Positions 52,223 to 61,475 of a stretch of DNA of 64,000 nucleotides are shown in pieces. Below the pieces are notes generated by a model that was not told the origin of the DNA, did not search any database, and saw nothing but the letters and a program-made list of their open reading frames with translations. The stretch covers positions 1 through 64,000 of the forward strand of contig SZPG01000012.1 of assembly GCA_030263595.1 (NCBI GenBank), in the 5' to 3' direction. The position numbers and the translations under genes were made by a program. Origin of the DNA: Chloroflexi bacterium CFX6 (GTDB lineage: Bacteria; Chloroflexota; Anaerolineae; Anaerolineales; Villigracilaceae). The stretch's first letter is position 1. Each line of letters opens with the position of its first letter.

Positions 52223-53575
52223 TTACGGCGCTGGAATTGGATAGAGCGGGTCGGCGTTGGAGACGTCTGCGGGCCAGATCACCTTGCGGATGAGTTCGCC
52301 AGCCTCGTTCTTCTGCCATTGCGCCACGACCATCGCGTGACCGACCTGTAAGCCGTGCGCCTCGGGCGACGTGTCGAACTTGATGCCGCCGTAGAAGGTG
52401 AAGATGTCCATGGCTTCGAGCGCGGCTTTCACCTTTTCGGGATCAGTCGAGTCCGCGTCCTGGATCGCCTTTTGCAGGACGAGACCTGCGGCGTATCCGC
52501 CCGCGACGTGGTACGTGGGTTTGTCGCCGGTTGCAGCCTCGTAGGCTGCGGCAAATTCATCGCCGGTGGGACCGAACCATTCCTTGCCAAGCGCCGCGGC
52601 TTCCTCCGGTGTGTGGGTTGCCGCGAGTTCCCATTGGCTGGAAGTCGCCACGCCGAGCGCGGCATCGCCCAGTTCGGGGAACTTGGAGTCGGCCGGGGCT
52701 ACGAGCAGGGAGATGAATTTCAACCCTACCTTGCGTTCGTAGAGTTGCCGCGCGAACGTGCTCCCATCGGGATAGTGTCCGCCGCCGAGCAGGACCGTGG
52801 CTCCAGACGCGACGATCTTATTGATCACGGGACCAAAATCGGTCGTTTCCGAAGCGTATCCCTCCTCCAGGACGATCTCGAAGCCCTGGGATTCCAGATA
52901 GGGCTTGAGTCCCTCCACGACCGCCGTCGAGAATTTATCGTTCTCATGCACCACCGCCACCTTTGCCTCGGGGTCGAGGGTTTTGAGCATGTCCACCGTG
53001 CTGATGAGGTACAGACTGCCAGGCGTGTAGAGTTGGAACAGGCTGGTGTTGCCGGTCTTGTAGGCATCGTCCTCCGCCGCGCCGGCGGTGATCATCACCT
53101 TGCCGTTCTGTTCGGCGACGATGGACGCCGCCGCCGTGAGTCCGGACGAATACGGGCTGATGAGGAAATCGGCGTTGTCCTCGGTGATGAGACGCGTGTA
53201 GAGTTCCTGCACGCGCTCCTTGTTGGATTCGTCGTCGTAGGTGTGCGCGTCGAATTTGACGGTCGTGCCGTCGCTCAACTGAATCCCTCCCGCTTCATTG
53301 ACCTGGTTCATCCACAAATTGAAGCCTGCCACCTGCCGCTTCGACGAGACCTCCTGAGAGCCGGTGAGCGACGACGTGAAGCCGACGATGACGGTCTTTT
53401 CGACCGGCGCGGGCGGCTCGGTGGGCTGGGCGGGTTGTTCGGCGGGCGCCTGGGTTGGCTCGGGCGCAACCGGCGCGGCTGGCTCCTGTGTGGGCGTGGC
53501 GCTGGGTCCGCAGGCTGAGAGGATCAAGCCCGCCAGAACCAGGACCGTAAAGATGCTGAACAGCGAACGTTTCAT
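52223..53575 (-). CDS. livK: ABC transporter substrate-binding lipoprotein, LivK type
   Basis: A 450-residue family-5-type periplasmic binding protein. The lipobox is LILSACG, followed by a Pro/Ala/Glu linker. The binding core opens VIVGFTSSLTGSQEVSSKR, then has GGIQLSDGTTVKF and VNKIVASGATVLLGGGHYPDG in outline. AAGGAGG lies before the ATG at 53575; an upstream in-frame ATG adds residues unlike a signal peptide. The ligand may be an amino acid, amide or urea. Family LivK proteins are around 380 residues, so this one is long. Confidence 0.92.
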   Translation of the reverse strand: MKRSLFSIFTVLVLAGLILSACGPSATPTQEPAAPVAPEPTQAPAEQPAQPTEPPAPVEKTVIVGFTSSLTGSQEVSSKRQVAGFNLWMNQVNEAGGIQLSDGTTVKFDAHTYDDESNKERVQELYTRLITEDNADFLISPYSSGLTAAASIVAEQNGKVMITAGAAEDDAYKTGNTSLFQLYTPGSLYLISTVDMLKTLDPEAKVAVVHENDKFSTAVVEGLKPYLESQGFEIVLEEGYASETTDFGPVINKIVASGATVLLGGGHYPDGSTFARQLYERKVGLKFISLLVAPADSKFPELGDAALGVATSSQWELAATHTPEEAAALGKEWFGPTGDEFAAAYEAATGDKPTYHVAGGYAAGLVLQKAIQDADSTDPEKVKAALEAMDIFTFYGGIKFDTSPEAHGLQVGHAMVVAQWQKNEAGELIRKVIWPADVSNADPLYPIPAP

Positions 53576-53700
53576 TCTTGCCTCCTTCGAAAGGAAATGA
53601 AAATTTGGAATGGAACCATTCCATCCAACTTTCATTTTAGGAGGCTGGTGAAAAATTTAACTAAAAATGGGAGGAGGACTTATAAAAATGATATAAAAGT

Positions 53701-54387
53701 CTACCCCTCGAAGCGGTATCCGATGCCGTGTTCGGTGTGAAGATATTGCGGGTCGAGCGGATTCCTTTCGATCTTCTGCCGCAGTTTCCCCACGTACACG
53801 CGCAGGTACTCCGCCTCGTCGCCGTATTCCGCCCCCCACACGTTTTGAAGGATGACGCGGTGATGCAGGGTCTTTCCCGCGTTCTTCATGAAATACAGGA
53901 GCAGGTTGAACTCGGTGGGAGTCAACTCGACGACCTCGCCCCGCACTTTGACCTGATGACGCTCCACATCCACTTCGATCTCCCCGCGCACGAGTCTTTC
54001 CTCGCTCGAAACTGATTCGGACCAATCGGCTCTTCTCAACACCGCCTTGACTCTCCCCAGCAACTCCCCGACGCCGAACGGTTTCGTCAGATAATCGTCC
54101 GCGCCCAGGTCGAAGGCGCGCACCTTGTCCGCCTCCTCGCCCATCGCCGTCAGGATGATGATCGGGACGCGCGATGCCTGGCGGATGCGGCGCGTCGCTT
54201 CGAGACCGTCCATGTGCGGCATCATGATGTCCATGATCACCAGTTGGATGTTTTCATTGTCGAAGAGCGCCAGCGCCTCCAGCCCGTTCGAGGCGGTCAA
54301 CACTCTATAGCCGCGCACTTCGAGGTTGCGCCGGACGAATTCGCGCAAGGGTTTCTCGTCGTCAACGACCAATACGTGAACGTTCAC
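53701..54387 (-). CDS. OmpR-family response regulator
   Basis: A 228-residue regulator. The receiver has DDEKPLR, the phosphoacceptor Asp in LVIMDIMMPHMDGLEATRR, and the Lys in YLTKPFG. The winged helix has VELTPTEFNLLLYFMKNAG and ends YLHTEHGIGYRFEG. Its start overlaps the sensor kinase stop by four bases, so the two form one unit. It lies directly upstream of the Liv operon promoter region, which may be a target; this is inference. Confidence 0.93.
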   Translation of the reverse strand: MNVHVLVVDDEKPLREFVRRNLEVRGYRVLTASNGLEALALFDNENIQLVIMDIMMPHMDGLEATRRIRQASRVPIIILTAMGEEADKVRAFDLGADDYLTKPFGVGELLGRVKAVLRRADWSESVSSEERLVRGEIEVDVERHQVKVRGEVVELTPTEFNLLLYFMKNAGKTLHHRVILQNVWGAEYGDEAEYLRVYVGKLRQKIERNPLDPQYLHTEHGIGYRFEG

Positions 54388-57101
54388 TGGCGGACCTTCG
54401 CCTTCCGCTTTGCGCGATCGTTGGAGGAGGGTTTGTTCATGGGAATGGTGAACGCAACACAGGCGCCCTTTTCCTGCGGCTCGACCCAGATCCTGCCGCC
54501 GTGCGCGCGCACCAATCCCTGGCAGATCGCAAGTCCCAGACCCGCGCCGCTTCTGAGGCGCGCCAGGCTGTCGTCCACGCGGTAGAAACTTTCGAAGACT
54601 CTCTGGCTTTCCTTTTCGGGGATTCCGGGTCCGCTGTCAATCACGCGGAAGACGAAGTTCTTTCCGTTCTTTCCAACCAGCGCCTTGATCTCCGCCTCCT
54701 CGCCTCCGTACTTGACCGAGTTCTCGATCAGGTTTCGTAAAATCGTCTCCAGCCGCGGAGGGTCGGCGTACAGGCTGGGCAGTTTCGCTTCGATCCTGTA
54801 TTCGAACTTGTTTCCCGGAGCAAGCCGCGCCTGCTTCGCCGCCCGAAGAATGGTCTCCTCGATGTCGCATTTTTCACGCGCGATCTTCAACGATCCGGCT
54901 TCGATGCGGGAAAGGTCCAACAGGTTGTTGACCAGGTTCGTCAGGCGGTCCGATTCGTCCGAAATGATGGTGAGGAATTCACGTTGCGAGGCGCGGTCCC
55001 ATTCCACGTCGTCCGCCAGCATCGTGGACGCGTATCCCTTGATCGCTGCGAGAGGCGTCCGCAATTCGTGTGAAACGGTCGAAACGAGACTCGACCTCAT
55101 GCGGTCCAGTTCGCGGTCTGCGGTGATGTCGTGAAAGAAGATGCCGCGCCCGATCGGGGCGCCCTCCTCGTCGTTGACGTTGAACACCTCCAGCCGCAGG
55201 TGGATCGTCCGATCCAGGCGACTCTGCGAGACCTCGACGATTCGCTCGCCCTTCTTCTCGAGGATCTTTTGCAGGTTCTTTTTCCTTTTCACTTCCGACG
55301 ACTTCTCGATGATGCGCGCCAGGATGTGGTCCGTGTCCATTCCCGCCAGGCTTTTCGCGGATAGAGCCGCCAGTTCGCCGACCCGTTTGTTCGCGTAAAT
55401 GACCTTGCCTTGCAGGTCGCTCAGGATCAACCCATCGCGCAGGGACTGGACGAGCGCCTCGAGGCGATGGGTCTGCTCGCGCAATCGCATGTCGCTGCGC
55501 TCGTAGAGCATGGCATTCTCGATCGCCATCGCCGCGTGATTGGCGAAACTGGTGAGCAGTTGAATTTCGTTGTGTGTGAAGACGTGCGGGGTGGGGTGGA
55601 ACACGAGCAGCGCGGTGGGCGGCGCGTGCTGCGTGTTGAGCGGCACGGCAAGGATGGCGCGAAACCCCTCCACGCGGGCGCGTTGCTTTCGCATCGTGTA
55701 GGAGGGATCGGTCTCCGTATCGCTGACCTGGATCGGCTCTTTTGTGTGAAGCGCGCGCATGGTCACGGAATCCGGTTCGTATGGCTGGATGGACAGTTGT
55801 TCCGCAAACTGCCTGGATAACCCCCGGCTGGCGCGGATGCGGAAGCTTCCGTTCGATTCGTCGAGCGCGATGATGGCGTACATCTTGATCTGGAGCAGGC
55901 GTCCCATTTGTTCGAGGATCTGGTCGAGGACGGTTTCAGGATCCAGGGAGGAGACGACCGCGGTGCTGGTCTCCAAAAGCGTTGCCTGCTCCTTCATCCG
56001 CTCCTCGATGGAGTCTTTCATTCGGAGGATGCTCTGGTTCAAATGCCCGATCTGGTCGCTGCGCTTCGATTCGGAAATCAGATGCCTTTGATCTTCGTTG
56101 CTGATGGGCTGGTTCAGCCCGATCGCTTCGCTGATGGGCGCCAGCCTCTCGATGGGGCGGATGACGCGCACCGTGAGCGCCCCCCAGAAGAACAAACCGA
56201 TGAGGACGAACGTCCCCGCCGCGACGAGGACGATGCGCCGCAGCATGATCTGCGTGGCGAACGCGTTCGACGTGGGGCGGCTGACGATGACCTGCCAGTT
56301 GATGTTCGATACCGTGGAATGTGTGTAAAGCCGTTCCTGACCGGTCAGGTCTTCGACGATCCGCGAGTGCGCGTTCGAGTGAAAGGTTTCGAGAATGCCC
56401 TGCGGGATGACGTCGGTCGCGGGTCGCAGGAGGAGCTCCTGCTCGGGATGCGCGATGATCTGGTCTGCGGAATCGAGAATGATCACCTGCAACCCCTCTT
56501 CGGCTTGATGCTCCGATAGAATGGCGGTCAGCGCGGCGCTGAGGCTTTCGAGCCGGATGTTCGCGCCGATCAATCCCCGGAATTCCCCGTCCTCCGACCA
56601 GAGCGGCATCACGGCGGTTGCCACTGCCTGATTGGTGGTGGGTGAAATGCGCCCGATCGAAACCAGGGGCTCCTTCGTTTGCAGCGCGCGCTGGTAATAA
56701 TCCCGGAAGGAAAAATCCACGCCTACGGTGGAGGTGGGTCCCTCCGGGTAGTGATACACCATGATCCCGTCTGCATCGAGCCGGTAGATCAGGTTCACGT
56801 CGGGCGTCGTGTCGTAGATGACGCGGAACACCTCGCCCATTTCCGCGTTGTCCGAAGCGATCACTCCGGGATACGCCGACAAACCCTCCACCGCGCCGAG
56901 CGCCTTGGCGATCGCGAGGTCAACCTCCTGCGAAATGGACTGCGCCAGGGCGAGGTCGCTGGCTTGCACGTCCGCGCGGATGCGTTCGCCGATCAGCCCG
57001 TCGAATACCCACAGGGTGATCAGGAACGGGATGATGAGGAGAAGATACAGAGCGAAGAGTTGCAGACCCAGATCGCGGTGAAGGACAAACCAGCGGCGCA
57101 T
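54384..57101 (-). CDS. Multi-domain sensor kinase: Cache, HAMP, GAF, PAS, HisKA, HATPase
   Basis: A 905-residue membrane kinase. Helices at about 15-35 and 283-303 bracket a double-Cache-type sensor (VDFSFRDYYQRALQTKEPLVS is a Cache signature). A HAMP domain follows, then GAF (about 385-545), a PAS-like domain (about 555-660) and the kinase core with His in STVSHELRTPLAAIKGY, NLIENSVKYGGEE, DSGPGIPEKESQRVFESFYR and GAGLGLAICQGL. Cache domains bind small extracellular ligands such as amino acids. Together with the nearby Liv importer and M20 peptidase, this suggests a peptide or amino-acid signal. Confidence 0.93.
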   Translation of the reverse strand: MRRWFVLHRDLGLQLFALYLLLIIPFLITLWVFDGLIGERIRADVQASDLALAQSISQEVDLAIAKALGAVEGLSAYPGVIASDNAEMGEVFRVIYDTTPDVNLIYRLDADGIMVYHYPEGPTSTVGVDFSFRDYYQRALQTKEPLVSIGRISPTTNQAVATAVMPLWSEDGEFRGLIGANIRLESLSAALTAILSEHQAEEGLQVIILDSADQIIAHPEQELLLRPATDVIPQGILETFHSNAHSRIVEDLTGQERLYTHSTVSNINWQVIVSRPTSNAFATQIMLRRIVLVAAGTFVLIGLFFWGALTVRVIRPIERLAPISEAIGLNQPISNEDQRHLISESKRSDQIGHLNQSILRMKDSIEERMKEQATLLETSTAVVSSLDPETVLDQILEQMGRLLQIKMYAIIALDESNGSFRIRASRGLSRQFAEQLSIQPYEPDSVTMRALHTKEPIQVSDTETDPSYTMRKQRARVEGFRAILAVPLNTQHAPPTALLVFHPTPHVFTHNEIQLLTSFANHAAMAIENAMLYERSDMRLREQTHRLEALVQSLRDGLILSDLQGKVIYANKRVGELAALSAKSLAGMDTDHILARIIEKSSEVKRKKNLQKILEKKGERIVEVSQSRLDRTIHLRLEVFNVNDEEGAPIGRGIFFHDITADRELDRMRSSLVSTVSHELRTPLAAIKGYASTMLADDVEWDRASQREFLTIISDESDRLTNLVNNLLDLSRIEAGSLKIAREKCDIEETILRAAKQARLAPGNKFEYRIEAKLPSLYADPPRLETILRNLIENSVKYGGEEAEIKALVGKNGKNFVFRVIDSGPGIPEKESQRVFESFYRVDDSLARLRSGAGLGLAICQGLVRAHGGRIWVEPQEKGACVAFTIPMNKPSSNDRAKRKAKVRQ

Positions 57102-57107
57102 TGTCTC

Positions 57108-58466
57108 TTACTTTGCAAACTCCTTGATCACGCGCGCCATGTGACGCGCGTGCTTGAGATACAGGTCAATGCGAATGTTCTCGTTCGGGGCGTGGGCGCG
57201 CGTATCGGGATAGCCCAAGCCTGCGGTCGCGACCGGCAGACCGAGATCATGCACGAACGGATAATTGGGACCCGAGCCGCCGGTTATCGGGACGAGTTGC
57301 ATCGCCTCCTCGTAAACCTCCTCCGCGGCTTTGACGACGATTCCGACGAACGGGTCGTCTGGTTCCGTCCGAGCGGCCGGTTCGCCCCCGAGGAATTCGA
57401 TCCGCACGTCCTCGAAGCCTTCCGCGTCCAGGTGTTTGCGAAGTTTCATGAGGACGTCCTCAGGCTTCTGGTCGGGAACGAGGCGGAAGTCCACTTTAGC
57501 GGAGGCTTTTGCGGGTAACACCGTCTTCGAGCCGGAACCCTGATAACCGCTGGTCAGTCCGCAAATGGTACAGGTGGGGACGAACACTTCCTCCATCCGC
57601 AGGTCAACGCCGCCGGTGAGACCTTTGATGAATTGCCTGACGCCGTAACGCTGTTTGTATTCGTCAGCCACTTCGGGGAGCGCCTCCATCAACTCGCGGT
57701 CGCGCGCGGTGGGCGGTTTGACATTGTCGTAAAAGCCGGGGATGCGGATGCGCTCATCCGGTCCTTTCAGCGTGGACAAAGCCCACACCAGGCGCCACGC
57801 AGCATTCGGGAAGATCGAACCGCCGAGTCCCGAATGAACGTCCGTGTCCAGCGATTCAACAGAGAGTTCAACGTAGCAGATGCCGCGCAATCCCAGGTAT
57901 TGCATGGGGACCTCGCGATGATCCACGCCGCCGAATTCCCATACGCAGGCATCGGCTTCGAGTTTCTCCGTGTTGGCTCTGATGAAATCGTGCAGGTGGA
58001 CGCTGGAGGTTTCCTCTTCGCCTTCGACGATGAACTTGACGTTGCAAGGCAGGTCGCCGTCGGTCGCAAGGATGGCGTCAATGGCGTGCAGGCGCGAGAC
58101 GATGTGTCCCTTGTCGTCGCTGATGCCGCGTCCGTACATCCTGCCGTCGCGTATGACCGGCTGGAAGGGGGGCGAATCCCACAGTTCGAGCGGTTCGGGC
58201 GGCTGCACGTCGTAATGGTTGTAGAAGAGAAGCGTCTTGTCGTTTTTGCCTTTTCGCTCGGCGAACACCACCGGCGCGCCCTTGGTCTCCATGATCTCGG
58301 CGGTGAAGCCGCGCGAGCGAAGCATGTTGGCGACCAGGCTGGCGCATTCCTTCAAGCCGACGCCCTGCGCGCTGACGCTCGGCTGCGCGACGAGTTTCGC
58401 GAGTTCCCCGAGACTCCTGTCGAGGTTCTGTTCGAGATATGCGTCTATTTTTTCGTATTCGGACAT
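57108..58466 (-). CDS. M20-family metallopeptidase (dipeptidase)
   Basis: A 452-residue zinc peptidase. Metal ligands and catalytic residues are visible in LLFYNHYDVQPPEP, GRGISDDKGHIVSR, VEGEEETSS, and the closing GSGPNYPFVHDLGLP with HAPNENIR. The insert of about 120 residues after residue 185 is the dimerisation domain. This fits the group containing carnosinase-like dipeptidases. It lies ten bases after the VTT-domain gene and six before the sensor kinase, so it is within the six-gene unit. Confidence 0.9.
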   Translation of the reverse strand: MSEYEKIDAYLEQNLDRSLGELAKLVAQPSVSAQGVGLKECASLVANMLRSRGFTAEIMETKGAPVVFAERKGKNDKTLLFYNHYDVQPPEPLELWDSPPFQPVIRDGRMYGRGISDDKGHIVSRLHAIDAILATDGDLPCNVKFIVEGEEETSSVHLHDFIRANTEKLEADACVWEFGGVDHREVPMQYLGLRGICYVELSVESLDTDVHSGLGGSIFPNAAWRLVWALSTLKGPDERIRIPGFYDNVKPPTARDRELMEALPEVADEYKQRYGVRQFIKGLTGGVDLRMEEVFVPTCTICGLTSGYQGSGSKTVLPAKASAKVDFRLVPDQKPEDVLMKLRKHLDAEGFEDVRIEFLGGEPAARTEPDDPFVGIVVKAAEEVYEEAMQLVPITGGSGPNYPFVHDLGLPVATAGLGYPDTRAHAPNENIRIDLYLKHARHMARVIKEFAK

Positions 58467-58476
58467 GGCTGACTCC

Positions 58477-59283
58477 TTATCGTATGAAATTGCTCAACCA
58501 TTCGAGGGAATAATATCCCGCGATGGCAAAGGCGGTCATTTTGATGAACTGCCCAGCCCACGTGAAGACCAGGAAGGTCTGCACCGGCATTTTGACGATG
58601 CCTGCCGCGATACCGGCAATGTCGAAGAACGGGTTGGGGATCACGGAAAGGATAAAGATCGCCCAGCCTCCATATTTATCCACCCAGGGATGGAGGCGGT
58701 TGAAAATGTCGGTCTTTTCCACAACGGCTTGTCCGCTGAAACCGGCAAGATAGCCGGAGAGTTCGCCGAGCGCGCCGCCGGTCCCCGCCGCGAGACCCAC
58801 CCACAACGGGTTGAACACTGCGCCCATCGCGTAAATAACGGCGACGCCCGGCGCGGGGAGCAGCACGGTCGCGTTCGCCATGAGCGCGATGAGAAAGATG
58901 CCCGCGTAGCCGTAGCGTTCGAATTCCTCCACGCGGCCGCGGATGCTGTAAACGTAGACCGTGATGCCGATCACAGCCAGCAACGCCAGCGCTCGCAAAA
59001 GGTTGGTTGGCGGGGATGTCTTCCCCGGCGCTTCGCTCCGGGATTGTTCCCGGACGCCGCTGACGTTTTCGGCGGGAGGGTTCGCGCGGATGAATTTGGA
59101 TTCCGTTTTTCGGATGGAGCGCTTCACGCGTGACGTTTGGTCTGCTCCGGTTTTCCCGGTCTTTTTCTCCGCCCTCGCGGCGGCGCGTGAAGAGCGCGCA
59201 GAGGGTTGTTTCGTCGCTGTCTGCGCGCCCTTTGGCTTTGCCGCCGTTACTTCCTTGTCATTCGCTTTCTTCGATGGCGACAC
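58477..59283 (-). CDS. VTT-domain membrane protein with long basic N-terminal tail
   Basis: A 268-residue protein. Residues 1-95 are rich in Lys, Ala, Ser and Pro ([19 protein letters not shown] and onwards) and appear disordered. The rest has about five to six helices with the VTT/SNARE-associated pattern: [34 protein letters not shown] and [16 protein letters not shown]. Such proteins act in lipid scrambling or membrane homeostasis. The ATG at 59283 lies 26 bases inside the upstream cyclophilin gene; the disordered tail could partly arise from an over-early start. Confidence 0.82.
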   Translation of the reverse strand: MSPSKKANDKEVTAAKPKGAQTATKQPSARSSRAAARAEKKTGKTGADQTSRVKRSIRKTESKFIRANPPAENVSGVREQSRSEAPGKTSPPTNLLRALALLAVIGITVYVYSIRGRVEEFERYGYAGIFLIALMANATVLLPAPGVAVIYAMGAVFNPLWVGLAAGTGGALGELSGYLAGFSGQAVVEKTDIFNRLHPWVDKYGGWAIFILSVIPNPFFDIAGIAAGIVKMPVQTFLVFTWAGQFIKMTAFAIAGYYSLEWLSNFIR

Positions 59284-59770
59284 GGATGATCTTCACTGCC
59301 GGGGCGTTGCGGTTGTTCGGGTCGCGCGGTGGGATGGACATCAGCACGTCGAGTCCCTCCACGACCTGACCGAAGACGCTGTGGCGGTTGTCGAGGTGCG
59401 GGGTGGGGAGGTGGGTGATGAAGAACTGCGAGCCGTTGGTGTTCGGGCCGGCGTTCGCCATGGACAGAACGCCCTGCTTGTCGTGGCGCAGGTTGGGATG
59501 GAACTCGTCGGCGAATTTGTATCCGGGTCCGCCCATGCCGGTGCCGGTCGGGTCGCCGCCCTGCGCCATGAAATTGGCGATGACGCGGTGAAAGATGACG
59601 CCATCGTAATAGCCCTCCCGCGAGAGGAACACGAAGTTGTTCACGGTTTTTGGGGTCTTATCGGCGAACAGTTCGATGACCATCGTGCCTTTGTCGGTCT
59701 CCATGCGCGCCTTGTATTTCTTCTTCGGGTCAATCTGCATTGCGGGAGGGGCGCTCCATTGTTTGGGCAT
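59258..59770 (-). CDS. Cyclophilin-type peptidyl-prolyl isomerase
   Basis: A 170-residue cytoplasmic isomerase. The active-site pattern is complete: [40 protein letters not shown] (split by the chain), [21 protein letters not shown] and [12 protein letters not shown]. There is no signal peptide. It is 25 bases after the uridine kinase gene and overlaps the VTT gene by 26 bases. Confidence 0.94.
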   Translation of the reverse strand: MPKQWSAPPAMQIDPKKKYKARMETDKGTMVIELFADKTPKTVNNFVFLSREGYYDGVIFHRVIANFMAQGGDPTGTGMGGPGYKFADEFHPNLRHDKQGVLSMANAGPNTNGSQFFITHLPTPHLDNRHSVFGQVVEGLDVLMSIPPRDPNNRNAPAVKIIRVAIEESE

Positions 59771-59795
59771 TTGGGATCTCCTTGTTGGTTTTTGG

Positions 59796-60419
59796 TTATT
59801 TCAATAACGCTTCGATGCGCGCCACAACCATGTCCAATGCGGCGGTGTTATGTCCGCCTTCCGGGATGATTACATCAGCATAACGCTTCGAGGGTTCGAC
59901 GAATTCCAGGTGCATCGGGCGGACGGTGGCTTGATATTGTTTGATGACGGATTCGGTCGTGCGTCCGCGTTCGGCGAGGTCGCGTTCGAGGCGGCGGATG
60001 AAGCGGATGTCCGAGTCCGTATCCACGAAGATCTTGATATCGAACATATCGCGCAGGGCGGCTTCGGTGAAGATCAGGATGCCCTCGACGAGGATGACCC
60101 CGCGCGGCTGGACGGTGAAGGTCTGGCTGGTGCGGCTGTGGGTGGAGAAATCGTAGATCGGGACCTCGACAGGCTTCCCGTCGCGGAGCGAGGCGATGTG
60201 CTGGATCAGGAGGCCGGTTTCGAGGGAGTTGGGATGGTCGAAGTTAACCTCCGCTTTTTGCGCGGGAGGCAATCCGCTGAGGTCCTTGTAATACGAGTCG
60301 TGCTGGAGGAAGGCGATTCGTTCGGGACCGACGCGCTGCAGGATCTCCTGCGCGACCGTCGTCTTGCCCGAGCCTGACCCGCCTGCAATGCCGATGACCA
60401 GCGAATCAACGTGTGACAT
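59796..60419 (-). CDS. udk: Uridine kinase
   Basis: Phosphorylates uridine and cytidine in pyrimidine salvage. A 207-residue protein with Walker [16 protein letters not shown], the uridine-binding region [22 protein letters not shown] in outline, [12 protein letters not shown] and [17 protein letters not shown]. The start is 60419, matching homologues; TATAAT ends six bases before it and no Shine-Dalgarno sequence is present, so the mRNA may be leaderless. It is the first gene of the six-gene unit, separated from degV by a terminator. Confidence 0.94.
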   Translation of the reverse strand: MSHVDSLVIGIAGGSGSGKTTVAQEILQRVGPERIAFLQHDSYYKDLSGLPPAQKAEVNFDHPNSLETGLLIQHIASLRDGKPVEVPIYDFSTHSRTSQTFTVQPRGVILVEGILIFTEAALRDMFDIKIFVDTDSDIRFIRRLERDLAERGRTTESVIKQYQATVRPMHLEFVEPSKRYADVIIPEGGHNTAALDMVVARIEALLK

Positions 60420-60425
60420 GCTTGA

Positions 60426-60431
60426 ATTATA
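60426..60431 (-). promoter_or_regulatory. -10 box directly before the uridine kinase ATG
   Basis: GGGTATAAT on the minus strand, then TCAAGC, then ATG at 60419. It lies immediately after the degV terminator, so it should drive the downstream unit. Same spacing as at 9275 and 16612. Confidence 0.55.
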
Positions 60432-60440
60432 CCCGTAACG

Positions 60441-60466
60441 AAAACCCCTCTCCGTTGGGAGAGGGG
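60441..60466 (-). terminator. Rho-independent terminator after degV
   Basis: A 9-bp perfect stem, cccctctcc (60445-60453) with ggagagggg (60458-60466), with loop gttg and four T on the minus strand. It lies 16 bases after the degV stop. Confidence 0.88.
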
Positions 60467-60481
60467 TGAGGGAAGGGTCGT

Positions 60482-61336
60482 TCACATGCCTGCCATATAG
60501 GCGAGACCGATGGTGCCGGGACCGGCGTGGTTTGCGACCACCGGGCTGACCTCGGAAAAGACGCTTTCAATGGGGTTCAGTTCCTTTTCGGCTTTTACGA
60601 GCAGGGCTTTTGCGTCGTCCGCGGCGTTGGCATGCAGGGTGGCGAGGCGGATCGGGGATTTGCCTTTGGTGTTTTCGACGACCAGTTCGAGGACGCGTTC
60701 GTGCGCCTTGGTCTTGGTGCGGATGCGTTCCAAACCTTCGACCTTGCCGTCCTGCACAGCCAGGATGGGCTTCATGTTCAGCAGGGTCCCCAGGAATCTT
60801 TGCGCGCCTCCGATGCGCCCGCCGCGATGCAGGAATTCGAGCGTATCCACCGCAAAAAATACGCCGGTGTGTTCGCGCGCTTTTTCAGCCAGTGCGATGC
60901 AGTCCTTCAGGTTCGCGCCCTCCTGAGCCGCGCGGGCTACGGACAGGACCTGGAAGCCCATTGCCATGGCGGTGGAGTTGCTGTCCACGATGACGACTTT
61001 CCCGCCGGCAGTTCCCATCAACTCCTTTGCCTGGGTTGCGGATTGAATGGTGCCGGAGAGTTTGGCTGAGATGAAGATGCCCACCACCTCGAAGTCCCGT
61101 TCCACCAAGCCCTGGAAGATGGTTTGCATGTCCGCCACCGAAACCTGCGAGGCGGTCGCCATGGTTTTGGCGGTCTTGAGGCGGGCGAAGAACTCCTCGG
61201 ATCGAATGTCCACCCCATCGCGATAGGTTTTATCGTCCCAGATCAGGACTTGCGGGGCGACCGTGATATCGTACTTTTTCACCAGGTCGGCTGGAATGTA
61301 GGATGTGCTGTCTGTGACGAGTGCGATTTTTGACAT
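60482..61336 (-). CDS. degV: DegV-family fatty-acid-binding protein
   Basis: A 284-residue protein with the DegV pattern: KIALVTDSTSYIPADLVKKY at the start, ATASQVSVADMQTIFQ, ISAKLSGTIQSA with the fatty-acid-binding Ser, and FAVDTLEFLHRGGRIGGAQ in the middle; it ends HAGPGTIGLAYMAG. DegV (FakB-like) proteins present fatty acids to a FakA kinase for phospholipid synthesis; no fakA gene is in the window. AAGGAG lies before the ATG. It diverges from mreB. Confidence 0.93.
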   Translation of the reverse strand: MSKIALVTDSTSYIPADLVKKYDITVAPQVLIWDDKTYRDGVDIRSEEFFARLKTAKTMATASQVSVADMQTIFQGLVERDFEVVGIFISAKLSGTIQSATQAKELMGTAGGKVVIVDSNSTAMAMGFQVLSVARAAQEGANLKDCIALAEKAREHTGVFFAVDTLEFLHRGGRIGGAQRFLGTLLNMKPILAVQDGKVEGLERIRTKTKAHERVLELVVENTKGKSPIRLATLHANAADDAKALLVKAEKELNPIESVFSEVSPVVANHAGPGTIGLAYMAGM

Positions 61337-61422
61337 GTTTTCTCCTTAATGTGAGATGAAAATTCGTTCTATACTCGTTTGTCTTAAACCCATTGCACGG
61401 TACGAGGATACGAATTGTTAGG

Positions 61423-61428
61423 TATAAT
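61423..61428 (+). promoter_or_regulatory. Candidate -10 box of the mre operon
   Basis: TATAAT 47 bases before the mreB start, in the 139-base gap between divergent degV and mreB. No good -35 hexamer is visible at the usual spacing. Confidence 0.45.
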
Positions 61429-61475
61429 ACTTCCACAGTGTAATTTGCTTTGATACCTTCGTCGAGGAGCCGACT

